Positions 34,869-44,500 of a DNA stretch of 64,000 nucleotides are shown here, piece after piece (position 1 is the stretch's first letter; the number at the start of each line of letters is the position of its first letter). Source of the DNA: CAYZTY01 sp964444665. Lineage in GTDB: Bacteria; Planctomycetota; Phycisphaerae; Sedimentisphaerales; CAYZTY01. The stretch lies in the NCBI GenBank assembly GCA_964444665.1, contig CAYUIE010000003.1, forward strand, positions 62,001 to 126,000, read 5' to 3'. The position numbers and the translations under genes are program-made. The notes beneath the pieces are model-generated. The model was not told the DNA's origin. It did no database searches and saw only the letters and a list, made by a program, of their open reading frames with translations.

Positions 34869-36011
34869 TTATGCCAACATCTCCATAACCATTTGTTCGA
34901 CTTTCTGAGAAGCCTTTCCTTCTGCCAAGGGCGTGACTAACTCAGCAAGTCCTCGGCTGGTCTCTCGCAACTTTTGTTTATCATCCAAGAGTTTTATACA
35001 GGTATCTACTATCGAGTCGGTAGAGCCGAAATAAGGCATAAATTCCGGCACAAGCTGAGTATCAGCCAGAATATTAACCAGTGACAAAAATCGCATGCGA
35101 ACCAGCGGCCGGCCGACAAGATACCACATAATGCGGCTGATCCGATATATTATTACCATAGGACAGGCGGCTGCGGCAACCTGCAGGGTTGCGCTGCCAC
35201 TGGCGAGAATTGTAAAATCGACTTCTGTAGCTGTTTTCAGAACTGAGCCAATCCTATATTCGCAGACAAATTCACTGACCTGTTTTTCCTCCAGGACCGC
35301 CTTCTTTTTCTCGTCCACGGCTACTGTTGTGAATTCCACGCCGGGCCATTTTTCTTTTATCTTCATAGCTATCTGCTGCATCGGCAACCACAGTTTTTCA
35401 ATCTCGGCTTTACGTGAGCCCGGCATTAACGCAATCCTTGCTTCATCGGGATTAAAATCGGCATAGTTTTTCTCATTAGCCGACGGGCTAACGGTCAACT
35501 CATCAAGGAGTGGATTACCAACGAATTGTGTATTGACACCTCTGTCGCGAAACCACTGCTCTTCAAAAGGCAAAATGCAGGCGAGTTTATCACAATACTT
35601 TCGCAGTTTTCTTATTCGCCAGGGTGCCCAGGCCCATAGTTGGGGAGCGACATAAAAAAGAGTCTTTATGCCGGCCTTTTTCGCAACCTTCGCTATGTGG
35701 AAATTAAAGGCCGGCGAGTCGCAAACGACGACTAAATCGACTTTGTTATTTTGCATAAAACGGGCTATCTTTCTTATCAGCTTGATATAATGCCAGACCT
35801 GCCAGAAGGCGTTATATATCATTGCCGCCCGGTCCGTTGTAACTTCCAGAAGCTGACAGCCTGCTGCCTGCATTCGCCGCCCTCCCACGCCGACAAATTC
35901 GATATTGCGGCCGGTTCTGCGGATTGAGGTTATAAGGCCGGCACAATGTAAATCGCCACTCGGTTCGGCTGCGCTTATAAACACTCGCTTTTTCACATGC
36001 TGTTGGGCCAT
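34869..36011 (-). CDS. lpxB: Lipid-A-disaccharide synthase
   Basis: The start is placed at ATG 36011, with AGGG just upstream; the frame continues to 36029. The roughly 380-residue GT19 enzyme has the N-terminal AAEPSGDLHCAGL, GGRRMQAAG, FYVAPQLWAWAP and LPGSRKAEI motifs. It joins UDP-2,3-diacylglucosamine to lipid X on the cytoplasmic face of the inner membrane. Its presence shows that the organism makes lipid A and so has a Gram-negative outer membrane. It lies downstream of fliK on the same strand, 163 bases away, without an evident functional link. Confidence 0.94.
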   Translation of the reverse strand: MAQQHVKKRVFISAAEPSGDLHCAGLITSIRRTGRNIEFVGVGGRRMQAAGCQLLEVTTDRAAMIYNAFWQVWHYIKLIRKIARFMQNNKVDLVVVCDSPAFNFHIAKVAKKAGIKTLFYVAPQLWAWAPWRIRKLRKYCDKLACILPFEEQWFRDRGVNTQFVGNPLLDELTVSPSANEKNYADFNPDEARIALMPGSRKAEIEKLWLPMQQIAMKIKEKWPGVEFTTVAVDEKKKAVLEEKQVSEFVCEYRIGSVLKTATEVDFTILASGSATLQVAAAACPMVIIYRISRIMWYLVGRPLVRMRFLSLVNILADTQLVPEFMPYFGSTDSIVDTCIKLLDDKQKLRETSRGLAELVTPLAEGKASQKVEQMVMEMLA

Positions 36012-36174
36012 AATCCCTAAGAATTTCATTAACTTTATACTAAGAAAAATATGTCAAATCCCATTCCGAAGCAAGGGCTTTTCACAGTAAAATGTACTTT
36101 CTCCAATCAAACAGAAAATGCGAGCTGGGTGATAACTGCAGGCTTGTGATAAAAGAGGAATTTTTTGAACTCAG

Positions 36175-37839
36175 TTATACCAACATATTTATTGAATTTT
36201 CTTTATATTGAACCCGGTCTTCAGAGTAATCTTCATTTCTGTTATCACTTACGAGTCCTTCGTTAGTATTATAATCACTCTGGTTATGCTGATTATCATT
36301 CGTCGTGAAGCTTTGTTGATTGAATGAGTCATTTTGCATTGTTTGTTCTTTAAGAAACTGATGTTCTGCTGGGTCCGTGAGTATTACTTCGAGCCGCTTT
36401 ATCTGAATTCCAGAATTTTCAAGATTTCGAATTATTTGCGGCAGTGCCTGCTCAATCTCATTTCTGGTTTGTGTCCTTTTGACTTCCAAAATGCCTGTGA
36501 GCTGGTCTTGTTGTTCCTGAAATTTTATGCATACTTTGCCCAACTCCGGCGGATGCAGGCGAACTGTAATTTGTTGTTCACCCGGCTGTCTATGTATAGA
36601 GTTTTGAATTGATTCCGTAATTTGTCGGCCGATACCATTAATGAAATCACTGGAAAATGTCCCATTTGATGTATTTGCGTTTTCAGTAAACTTTACTGAA
36701 TCGCTTACAATTTGTGTTTGATTATGATTTGAAGGAAGCGATTGTTCAAAAAACTGTCTTGAAACAGTATCAGATGTCAAGTTGTTTTCTTTTCTTTGTC
36801 CATCCGATATCAGTGGCTCCGTTATAGTCAGCTTTTTAATTGTAGAATTATTTAATAAGTTGTGCTTTTGCTTTTTGTTATTAATACCCAACAATTCTGA
36901 TAATCCATTTACATCAGGATGATTTTGCTTAAAGAATGTGGTTTTATTTGCAGATCTATCGTTAATACTATCTGACTTACCTGAATTAAGTATACCCTCC
37001 TGCTGTAACTGAGGATTATCATTTTTAGCCGGCGAGGAATCGACTTTCAATATGGGCATTTTTTGACCATTAGAAATACCCGATTTATATACAACCCCAG
37101 CTTTGACATTATCTGCAGATAATTTGCCCTCGTCATCAGCCAAACTTTCGTTTTTCAATGTTTCAATGCCTTTTCGCTCTGTGTTTTTTGTTATATCTGA
37201 AATTGTTTTACTTGATGCTCGTTTGCTGCTGTTATTCTCCACTTTATTAAGTTGTAAATCAGAATTAAGTGGATTTTTGTATGTATTAGATTTCGGATTT
37301 TTTAATCCGTGCATGTATTTGCTTACAATGCTTACGACCGGAAGCGATTTATATTCAGCAGTTTTATTGGTTGGGCCTGTAGCAGGCAATTGAACAGCTT
37401 TTAAGTCAGATAACAAACGAATTAGTTTTTTATCTGCTTGCGGTACTACAAATCCATCTTTACCTATTTTAACTTTCTCAACGTTTTGTGAGTGTTGGAC
37501 TAACCATTGTTGGATTATACCCGTCCGGAAAACTGCAGTCGGAATCGTTTTTTGCTCTATTGTTCCGTGGCCAAGTCCGGACTTCTGGGTCTTCCCGTCA
37601 ATTGTTCTTTTGGTTACAGTAGGCTTAAGGCCCTGAAATAGCCCATCCCCATCTGTATTTTGAATGTTTTCAAGTGTATTATCGGGCGTTATTTTGTGAG
37701 CTTCGTTACATTCGGCACTCTCAAATTTTGTTGCAGATAATTTGTCATTTTTTTTCGATGATGTTAACTTAGCTGGTGATAAATGGGTGTTAGTTGAGCC
37801 TGCAAACAAATTTACAATTGTCGGCAAATTCGCATTCAT
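36175..37839 (-). CDS. fliK: Flagellar hook-length control protein
   Basis: A 554-residue protein with a long, Asn/Ser/Lys-rich, low-complexity N-terminal part and a conserved C-terminal domain (about 420-505). That domain contains VRLHPPELGKVCIKF and the following helical stretch typical of Flg_hook domains. FliK is exported through the flagellar machine and signals FlhB to switch from hook to filament export. It is encoded divergently from flgB across a 440-base region. Low sequence conservation in the N-terminal ruler region is normal. Confidence 0.88.
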   Translation of the reverse strand: MNANLPTIVNLFAGSTNTHLSPAKLTSSKKNDKLSATKFESAECNEAHKITPDNTLENIQNTDGDGLFQGLKPTVTKRTIDGKTQKSGLGHGTIEQKTIPTAVFRTGIIQQWLVQHSQNVEKVKIGKDGFVVPQADKKLIRLLSDLKAVQLPATGPTNKTAEYKSLPVVSIVSKYMHGLKNPKSNTYKNPLNSDLQLNKVENNSSKRASSKTISDITKNTERKGIETLKNESLADDEGKLSADNVKAGVVYKSGISNGQKMPILKVDSSPAKNDNPQLQQEGILNSGKSDSINDRSANKTTFFKQNHPDVNGLSELLGINNKKQKHNLLNNSTIKKLTITEPLISDGQRKENNLTSDTVSRQFFEQSLPSNHNQTQIVSDSVKFTENANTSNGTFSSDFINGIGRQITESIQNSIHRQPGEQQITVRLHPPELGKVCIKFQEQQDQLTGILEVKRTQTRNEIEQALPQIIRNLENSGIQIKRLEVILTDPAEHQFLKEQTMQNDSFNQQSFTTNDNQHNQSDYNTNEGLVSDNRNEDYSEDRVQYKENSINMLV

Positions 37840-37988
37840 AAAAAGACCCTGCAGACACTAAGCATACTATAGCAACGCCATAGTAGTTACTATGTGAGCA
37901 ATCTATATACCAATAAGGACCCAAAAATACATATGGTGCATAACATGTTGATATACAAGAAGTTATAAACACGTAAAAGATTTTAGCT

Positions 37989-38014
37989 ATCTGAAAAACC
38001 TCCTATTTTCAGAT
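37989..38014. promoter_or_regulatory. 9-bp inverted repeat upstream of flgB (possible activator site)
   Basis: Arms ATCTGAAAA (37989-37997) and TTTTCAGAT (38006-38014) are perfect and separated by 8 bases. It lies about 215 bases upstream of the sigma-54 site of flgB, a suitable distance for an upstream activator-binding site. No T-run follows, so it is not a terminator. The rest of the 37840-38294 intergenic region is AT-rich and holds the sigma-54 site plus a smaller TTCC-N8-GGAA dyad at 38030-38045. Confidence 0.45.
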
Positions 38015-38227
38015 TAGAGTGGAGAAAAATTCCATAGGACAGGAAAGAATTTCCAGTTTGACTGATATACCGATTACTAAAGGCTAAGCAAAAGTGAGAG
38101 CAGCATGTAAAAAACACAGCCGGTTGTATAAAAACCTGACATCTATAAAAGGACATGAAAGATTGTTTATTAAAAGGTTTTAAGCAACAAGCTGTTTAAT
38201 AACCTGAATTTAAGCAGATTCAGGTCT

Positions 38228-38244
38228 TTGGCACGATTATTGCA
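38228..38244 (+). promoter_or_regulatory. Sigma-54 promoter of the flgB operon
   Basis: TTGGCACGATTATTGCA matches the sigma-54 consensus TGGCAC-N5-TTGCA exactly, with GG at -24 (38230-38231) and GC at -12 (38242-38243). Transcription would start near 38255, 40 bases before flgB. Confidence 0.88.
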
Positions 38245-38294
38245 GTTTTCCATTAGGTCAGGCTTGAATAGTATACAAATTGTGGGAAACAGGG

Positions 38295-38657
38295 ATGTCC
38301 AAAACAAACAGCATAGTAGGGCTTCTTGAAGCTGGTCTAAAGGCAGAAAGTCTTCGTCAAAAGGCAATAGCCAACAATATCGCCAATATTGAAACTCCTG
38401 GATATCGCAGGATTGATGTTAAGTTTGAAGAGTTACTTGACAAGGCATTAGAACAGTCCGGCAACATTAAACTTGAAGAAATCGAGCCTCAAATTCATCA
38501 ACCCAGAAAAACTCCAATAAAGTCAAACGGCAACGACGTCAATATGGAAATCGAGGTTGGTAAATTGGTGGAAAATACTTTACGTCACAAGGCATATATA
38601 CGTCTTCTGAATAAAATTTATAGCCAAATCGAAATGGCAATAAACTTAAGAGGATGA
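38295..38657 (+). CDS. flgB: Flagellar basal-body rod protein FlgB
   Basis: The ATG at 38295 is chosen over a TTG at 38280. The 120-residue protein has the flagellar rod signature AIANNIANIETPGYRRIDVKFEE near the N-terminus (residues 25-50) and a coiled C-terminal helix (RHKAYIRLLNKIYSQIEMAI). It is the proximal rod component in the periplasm. It is the first gene of the plus-strand flagellar operon, directly behind a sigma-54 promoter. Confidence 0.94.
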   Translation: MSKTNSIVGLLEAGLKAESLRQKAIANNIANIETPGYRRIDVKFEELLDKALEQSGNIKLEEIEPQIHQPRKTPIKSNGNDVNMEIEVGKLVENTLRHKAYIRLLNKIYSQIEMAINLRG

Positions 38658-38720
38658 AATTTAAACCAGCGTTTAATCTTTATAACGAATCGTCAAGAAA
38701 ATTGGAATAGGACAAATTAA

Positions 38721-39125
38721 ATGGAAGTAAATAATACATTTAACCCTATAGATATAGCAATTTCCGGCTTGCGGGCCCAAGGAAAACAGATGGAATTAAT
38801 ATCCTCCAATGTTGCCAATGCTCGCACCTCCGATGCAGGTAATGGCGAACCTTATAGAAGACTCGAAGCGGCTTTCGGAAGCAGCGACGATGATATTGGT
38901 GGTGTCGGCTTAAAAAAGATTCTCACTGATATGAGTGAATTCCCCAAGATTTTCGATCCCGGTAATCCAAAGGCAGATGAGCAAGGTTATGTAGCAATGC
39001 CTAACGTAAACTTACCTACTGAAATGATGAATTTAAACATCGCAACGAGGGCATATCAGGCCAATGCCGCGGTTCTAAAACGTTATCAGCAAATGGTAGA
39101 TATCACACTGGAATTACTTCGATAA
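38721..39125 (+). CDS. flgC: Flagellar basal-body rod protein FlgC
   Basis: A 134-residue protein with the N-terminal rod motif (IAISGLRAQGKQMELISSNVANA) and the C-terminal NLPTEMMNLNIATRAYQAN that names FlgC/FlgG-type proteins. It forms part of the proximal rod together with FlgB and FliE. It follows flgB after 63 bases and precedes fliE by 15. Confidence 0.95.
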   Translation: MEVNNTFNPIDIAISGLRAQGKQMELISSNVANARTSDAGNGEPYRRLEAAFGSSDDDIGGVGLKKILTDMSEFPKIFDPGNPKADEQGYVAMPNVNLPTEMMNLNIATRAYQANAAVLKRYQQMVDITLELLR

Positions 39126-39140
39126 TAAAGGGAGCAGACT

Positions 39141-39461
39141 ATGATTAACCTAAATGCAAATGTCAAAACGGCCTTACCCAATATCAACTCAGGTATAACC
39201 AATCCAAAAAATGATGGTTCTCTTGCAAAAAAAATGGATTTTAATGACACCGCAAAAATCGTTGAGAAGTATATATCGAAGGTTGACGAACTCCAAAACA
39301 ACTCAGACATGTTTATAAAAGATTTATTGGCCGGCAAAAACGAAGATATTATCTCGGTGGTTTCCGCAGTCGCTAAAGCAGATATGAGCTTCAAGCTTCT
39401 CGTGGGTATCAGGAACAAGATAATCGAAGCATACAAACAGACTATGAATATGCCCTTATAA
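39141..39461 (+). CDS. fliE: Flagellar hook-basal body protein FliE
   Basis: A 106-residue protein with the C-terminal KADMSFKLLVGIRNKIIEAYKQT motif split as KADMSFKLL and RNKIIEAY typical of FliE, which joins the MS ring to the rod. Its place between flgC and fliF is the standard order. GGGAG precedes the ATG. Confidence 0.93.
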   Translation: MINLNANVKTALPNINSGITNPKNDGSLAKKMDFNDTAKIVEKYISKVDELQNNSDMFIKDLLAGKNEDIISVVSAVAKADMSFKLLVGIRNKIIEAYKQTMNMPL

Positions 39462-39515
39462 CCAATTATCAATTTTGAACTTTCTTCAACAGTGAGTAAT
39501 TAACAGGGACGCTAA

Positions 39516-41021
39516 ATGGACTTTCTACAGAAGATAAGATTAATTTGGCAAAAGATAAGTCTGATTCAGCAGGCCCTGTTGATAACAGTTGTTCTTACAT
39601 TTATCATTATCATAGCACTGCTCGTTTACTGGGCCCGAAAACCTGAAATGAGAATACTATATCAGGGACTTGGGCCCGAAGAAGCATCCAAGATTACCGA
39701 AAAAATAAGTGAAAAGGGCATCGTTTACGAATTAAGAAACGGCGGGAGCAGCATCTACGCTCCGGAGAAACAGGTTTACCAGCTTCGCCTGGATATGGCA
39801 AGAGAGGGGCTGCCCTCCGGCCAGCAAAGCGGCTACAAAATATTTGACAAAGAGAAAATCGGCATAAGCCCCTTTGTTCAAAACGTTAACCTAAAGCGAG
39901 CACTGCAGGAAGAACTGGCTAAAAGCATCCAAATGATAGACGGAGTGGTTTTTGCAAGAGTCCATATAGTAAGCTCTGAACAGACTCTTTTTACACCTGA
40001 ATCAGGCAAGACTACCGCATCAGTAGCTCTTAAACTAAGGCCAGGCTATAGAATAAGCGCCTTGAATGTCGCAGCAATTACAAATTTAATTGCCGGCAGC
40101 GTTGAGGGACTGTCGCCTGAAACTGTAACGGTCATAGACAGTCAAGGCCGTCTACTTTCAACCCAGTCGGACCAAACCCTGGCCAACGGCGCAGGCACTG
40201 TTGCCGATTATCGAGAAAGAGTAGAGCAAAATCTGGCACAGAAGGTCGAGGATATGCTCACCGCTGTTTTAGGACCAGGCCGGGCGGTAGTAAGGGTTAG
40301 TGCCGTCATCGATATGAATAGTGTCAACACTGTCACCGAAATTTATGACCCAAGCGCAAAGGCAACAACAAAAGAAGAGATTACCAGTGGTTCAGAAATT
40401 GAGACGAACGGCTCCCCTGCTGAAGGCAAGCCACCTGCATCAGGCAGCACAAAGAAAGACGAAAAAATTGTTACCGAATACCAGGTAGGCAAAACAGTGA
40501 AGCAAGAAGTCGTTTTGCCGGGAAAAATAAAAACATTGTCTGTAGCTGCTTTTGTCGACTTATCAGCAGCTGATTCAAACGAGGCCGACTCAGATGAATC
40601 ACCGGCTATGATAATGGAACTCTCGGAGGTCGAAGAGATTATTAGAAATGCTCTTGGTCTTAAGCAGACAGATTCATTAAAGGTAGTTCACGCCAAGTTT
40701 TATCATCCAACCGAATCGATAATCGATGAAAAGCCATCCAACTGGCCTCGTTATATTGCTATCGCCAAGCATGCATCCTTAGGAATAATGGCTATTTGTG
40801 CGTTGCTTGTTCTTAAGATATTCAGCAGTGCCAAGAAAAAAGCAACCTCATCAGTACCCACAGGGCAGTTAACCGGAGGAGAAGTTCCTATGGGGCTTCT
40901 GCCTTCTGAATCCGGAAAATCTGAATCATTGATGCTGCGCAGGCAGATAGCCAGCGCTTTACAACGTAATCCTGAACAGGTTAAGCAACTATTTAACAGT
41001 TGGATTGAGCAAAAGGAGTAG
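39516..41021 (+). CDS. fliF: Flagellar MS-ring protein FliF
   Basis: A 501-residue protein with an N-terminal membrane helix (about 20-42), periplasmic ring-building domains that include LARPG-like stretches (RLDMAREGLPSG, EELAKSIQMIDGV) and a second membrane helix (about 410-430). The short cytoplasmic C-terminus, ending QLFNSWIEQKE, binds FliG. It forms the MS ring in the inner membrane. The distance between helices and the periplasmic part is somewhat shorter than in Salmonella FliF (560 residues). Confidence 0.95.
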   Translation: MDFLQKIRLIWQKISLIQQALLITVVLTFIIIIALLVYWARKPEMRILYQGLGPEEASKITEKISEKGIVYELRNGGSSIYAPEKQVYQLRLDMAREGLPSGQQSGYKIFDKEKIGISPFVQNVNLKRALQEELAKSIQMIDGVVFARVHIVSSEQTLFTPESGKTTASVALKLRPGYRISALNVAAITNLIAGSVEGLSPETVTVIDSQGRLLSTQSDQTLANGAGTVADYRERVEQNLAQKVEDMLTAVLGPGRAVVRVSAVIDMNSVNTVTEIYDPSAKATTKEEITSGSEIETNGSPAEGKPPASGSTKKDEKIVTEYQVGKTVKQEVVLPGKIKTLSVAAFVDLSAADSNEADSDESPAMIMELSEVEEIIRNALGLKQTDSLKVVHAKFYHPTESIIDEKPSNWPRYIAIAKHASLGIMAICALLVLKIFSSAKKKATSSVPTGQLTGGEVPMGLLPSESGKSESLMLRRQIASALQRNPEQVKQLFNSWIEQKE

Positions 41022-41025
41022 TAAT

Positions 41026-42027
41026 TTGGCTTCGGCTTTAACAGGTAAACAGAAAGCTGCAATGCTGCTGATGAGCCTTGATCCCGCAACTGTAGCCGAA
41101 CTATTACGAGGTCTTAATCCTGAGGTGGTTCAAGACTTAGCAGTTGAATTGGCGTACTTAGATGCATCCGGCTTAAGCAGTAAACAAAGTAACGAAGTTG
41201 CCCGGCAATTCTATAACTCGCTAAAAACCGGCCAGAAATTCCATCTCAACAGCTTTCTAAAGCATATGCTGAAAAGCAGCCTAAGTGAGGATAAAGCAAC
41301 TCAAATTCAGACTCAGATACAAGATTTGGTTCGCAGACGTGACCCATTTATATTTGTTCGTTCCATCGATTCACAAACGATAGCATCATCTCTGGAAAAC
41401 GAACACCCCCAGGCTGCCGCGGTAGTTTTATCTGAATTACCAGCAAAGAAAAGCTCAGAGGTTATTGGTCTTTTAGGGGAAGGTATCCGTGTTAGTGTCA
41501 TCGGCAGAATGGCCAGTTCTGAAACAATAACAGCCGAAGCAAAAACAAGAATCGCACAAACGCTATGTAAACGTCTTGAGGCGGTCACCACCGGTAAGGA
41601 AGGGGCTGCCGCGGTTCGACCTGAGCAATCACTAAGAAAGTTAGCAGTGATTTTGCGAAACCTGGGTAAAGAACTAAGAGATGGTCTGCTAAGCGCCATT
41701 CAGGAAAAAGACAATACAGCCGGTGAAAAAATCGCTAACTTAATGATAGTCTGGGAAGATATCCTACAAGTGGCTGATAGATCGCTGCAGGAGGCTTTAC
41801 GAGGATTAGACTCAGGCAAATTAGCTTTAGCACTGGTTAAGGCTGAAGAATCAATTATAGGAAAAATCAAGTCTAATATTTCCGAGCGAGCCGCCGCTAC
41901 CCTGGACGAGGAAGCAGAGCTTATAACGGCTCCAAAGACACAAGACGTTGAAGATGCCAGAAATGAAATTGTACAAATCCTCCGCGGAATGAATGAAAAG
42001 GGAGAACTTGTGTTTATAGAAGAATAA
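41026..42027 (+). CDS. fliG: Flagellar motor switch protein FliG
   Basis: The TTG at 41026 is chosen as start because AAAGGAG lies 8 bases upstream, within the fliF end; an earlier TTG at 41005 lacks this. The 333-residue product has the three FliG domains. The N-terminal one contains KQKAAMLLMSLDPATVAELLRGL, shown here as KAAMLLMSLD. The middle has ENEHPQ, and the C-terminal torque helix has LRGMNEKGE at the end. It links the MS ring to the C ring and couples to MotA. The C-terminal charged region is shorter or more divergent than usual. Confidence 0.93.
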   Translation: MASALTGKQKAAMLLMSLDPATVAELLRGLNPEVVQDLAVELAYLDASGLSSKQSNEVARQFYNSLKTGQKFHLNSFLKHMLKSSLSEDKATQIQTQIQDLVRRRDPFIFVRSIDSQTIASSLENEHPQAAAVVLSELPAKKSSEVIGLLGEGIRVSVIGRMASSETITAEAKTRIAQTLCKRLEAVTTGKEGAAAVRPEQSLRKLAVILRNLGKELRDGLLSAIQEKDNTAGEKIANLMIVWEDILQVADRSLQEALRGLDSGKLALALVKAEESIIGKIKSNISERAAATLDEEAELITAPKTQDVEDARNEIVQILRGMNEKGELVFIEE

Positions 42028-42032
42028 TTAAG

Positions 42033-42611
42033 ATGCCTGGTACAGTTACAATTAAACTTTCTAAACCAATCAATGAGGTAAAAATCTTAGACAACTCCTG
42101 TATTGATGTCAAGTCTATTGAAGGTAGAACAACAAATTTACCGACAAATGACGAGATTTCTTCAAACCAGGATTTGGAAATTCAAAAAGCTACTTATATG
42201 CAGGCCTGCCAGACACTCAAAGGCTTAAGTGCCAAATTAAGCGAATTCTACGACAATATATTCGCTGAACATAAGGAAGAAATCGCCAAACTTTCGGTAG
42301 AAATCGCCAGAAAAATACTATTACAAAAAGTACAAAATGGAGATTACGAAATAGAATCTATCGTCAAAGAAACACTTAAAAACGCACCCACACACCAGGA
42401 TATGACAGTACGTCTGAATCCTAAGGACCTCGAACAATGCCAGAAGGCACAGCAGGAAGACCCGAATAGTGCCTTATCAGGTATTATTCTCATTCCAGAT
42501 CCAAATGTTGGACGAGCGGAGTGCGTGCTTGAGAATCCTAAAGGGATTATCAAATCATTAATTGACCTACATCTGGAAAAAATTACCCAGGCTCTTAAAG
42601 AGGCGAAGTAA
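42033..42611 (+). CDS. fliH: Flagellar export ATPase regulator FliH
   Basis: A 192-residue protein with a variable N-terminus, a central helical, coiled part, and a C-terminal part with VRLNPKDLEQC and GRAECVLENPKGIIKSLID, typical of FliH/YscL family proteins. It would hold FliI at the export gate as a dimer. Position between fliG and fliI is diagnostic given low sequence conservation. Confidence 0.88.
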   Translation: MPGTVTIKLSKPINEVKILDNSCIDVKSIEGRTTNLPTNDEISSNQDLEIQKATYMQACQTLKGLSAKLSEFYDNIFAEHKEEIAKLSVEIARKILLQKVQNGDYEIESIVKETLKNAPTHQDMTVRLNPKDLEQCQKAQQEDPNSALSGIILIPDPNVGRAECVLENPKGIIKSLIDLHLEKITQALKEAK

Positions 42612-42614
42612 TCT

Positions 42615-43988
42615 ATGGCTGAGATTAATAATAACTGCTTAATCAATTTCAAGAAATTTCACACGGCACTTTGTGAGGTTAATCTATTAGACTATCAAGG
42701 CTCTATTGTAAAAGTTTCAGGTCTAACGCTCGAATCAAACGGTCCAGCCGTGGGTTTAGGTGAACTCTGTGGCATTCACATTCGCGATGGTCGACGTGTT
42801 CTTGCTGAGGTTGTTGGTTTTCGCAACGAACACCTTATTTTGTTACCATTAGAACATATAGAAGGTATTTCACCGGGCGATACAGTGACTGCCCGAACTA
42901 CCCCACGTTATATTAACCTAAGCGAAAATATTCTGGGTAGAGTAATAAACGGCCTTAGTGAGCCAATTGATAATAAAGGACCGCTGATCCGGAAAGACAA
43001 AAAAGCACTGGACGCCAGAAGTCCTGCACCTTTGCGCCGGCAAAAGATCACCAAACCTCTGGCTTTAGGAATAAGGTCAATAGACGGAGTATTAACCTGT
43101 GGCCAGGGGCAGCGAGTCGGCATATTTTCCGGAAGTGGAGTGGGTAAAAGCGTTTTACTCGGTGATATTGCCAATTCAAGCGAGGCGGAAGTTAATATAG
43201 TTGCGCTGATAGGCGAGCGAGGACGAGAAGTTCGAGAATTTCTCGAAGAAGAACTCGGCCCAGAAGGCTTATCGCGCAGCGTGGTTGTTGTGGCTGCGTC
43301 CGATTCACCACCAACTCAACGAGTAAGGGCGGCATTTTTAGCTGTCACCATTGCAGAGTACTTCAGAGACAAAGGCAGAAACGTCCTTTTTATGATGGAT
43401 TCCCTTACACGCTTTGCCCAGGCCCAGCGTCAAATAGGCCTTGCTGCAGGAGAACCGCCGGCAACAAAAGGTTATTGCCCAAGCGTTTTCTCCTTGATGC
43501 CGAGACTTATTGAACGTTTAGGATGTGCCGAAAATGGCAGTATCACGGGTATTCTGACTGTTCTGGTTGAGAGTGACGATTTGGCAGATCCTGTTGCCGA
43601 CAGCGCTAGAAGTCTACTGGACGGACACATAGTCCTATCGAGAAAATTAGCAGACAGAGGACATTATCCCGCCGTGGATATTTTACAAAGTGTCAGCCGT
43701 TTGATGCCGGTTGTTGTAACCGAAGAACACAGGCTCGCTGCACAGAAACTCAAAGAAATCTACAGTATTTATACAGATGCGGAAGATTTAATAAACATTG
43801 GTGCATTCTCATCAGGAAGTAATCGCCGTATCGATGGAGCGATAGCATTGATAGATAAGATAAACAATTTCCTTATTCAGGCCGTTCGTAAAAGAACAAG
43901 TTTTCAAGAGACAGTCAAAAAACTAACTACTATTACTCGGTCATGGGATGAGTTATTAAGCTTTAATAAAATAAAAAACAGAAATTAA
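42615..43988 (+). CDS. fliI: Flagellum-specific ATPase FliI
   Basis: A 457-residue member of the F1-beta/T3SS ATPase group. Walker A is GSGVGKS (residues 173-179), followed by the ALIGERGREVREFLEE motif and Walker B NVLFMMDSLTRFAQAQRQ. It provides energy and unfolds substrates for the flagellar type III exporter. It starts 3 bases after fliH, and its stop is directly followed by the ATG of fliJ. Confidence 0.96.
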   Translation: MAEINNNCLINFKKFHTALCEVNLLDYQGSIVKVSGLTLESNGPAVGLGELCGIHIRDGRRVLAEVVGFRNEHLILLPLEHIEGISPGDTVTARTTPRYINLSENILGRVINGLSEPIDNKGPLIRKDKKALDARSPAPLRRQKITKPLALGIRSIDGVLTCGQGQRVGIFSGSGVGKSVLLGDIANSSEAEVNIVALIGERGREVREFLEEELGPEGLSRSVVVVAASDSPPTQRVRAAFLAVTIAEYFRDKGRNVLFMMDSLTRFAQAQRQIGLAAGEPPATKGYCPSVFSLMPRLIERLGCAENGSITGILTVLVESDDLADPVADSARSLLDGHIVLSRKLADRGHYPAVDILQSVSRLMPVVVTEEHRLAAQKLKEIYSIYTDAEDLINIGAFSSGSNRRIDGAIALIDKINNFLIQAVRKRTSFQETVKKLTTITRSWDELLSFNKIKNRN

Positions 43989-44444
43989 ATGAAAAGATTC
44001 GTTTGGCGATTGCAACGCGTTCTTGAGATAAAGACAAAAGAAGAAGAGAAGAAGAGAGAAGAACTACTTAAGATAGCCGAGAATCTTGCCCAGACTCGTG
44101 CAGAACTAATAACACAGCAAAAAGTATTAAGGGGTATAATCTCAGAGATACGCGGAGAAAATCCAAGACGAAGATTAGGCAGACAGGAATTTTTCATTCG
44201 ATACTCGGCTACAATTGATGAGCGGATCAAAATACTTCAACAAAAAGCGAGCCAGATTGAGCTACAACAGAGAGAAAAAATTGCTGAGGTATTGAAAATC
44301 AAAAGATTTAATGAAGGTTTGGAAAAACTGCGAGCTGAAGCGAAGATTCAATTTATCAAAGAACAGGAAAAACTTGAACAGAAAGAATCAGATGAAAGTG
44401 CAACAATATTATTTACTCGGAATATGCTATTTCATAATACTTAA
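43989..44444 (+). CDS. fliJ: Flagellar export chaperone FliJ
   Basis: A 151-residue, almost entirely helical coiled-coil protein rich in Glu, Lys, Arg and Gln, beginning KRFVWRLQRVLEIKTKEEE, the usual FliJ opening. It is the central stalk of the FliH-FliI ATPase complex. It abuts fliI without any gap. Confidence 0.85.
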   Translation: MKRFVWRLQRVLEIKTKEEEKKREELLKIAENLAQTRAELITQQKVLRGIISEIRGENPRRRLGRQEFFIRYSATIDERIKILQQKASQIELQQREKIAEVLKIKRFNEGLEKLRAEAKIQFIKEQEKLEQKESDESATILFTRNMLFHNT

Positions 44445-44500
44445 TATGTTTTGTTACAAAGGCTAATTGGCAGATTCGATATTAGAGTCGGGAGATCGCT

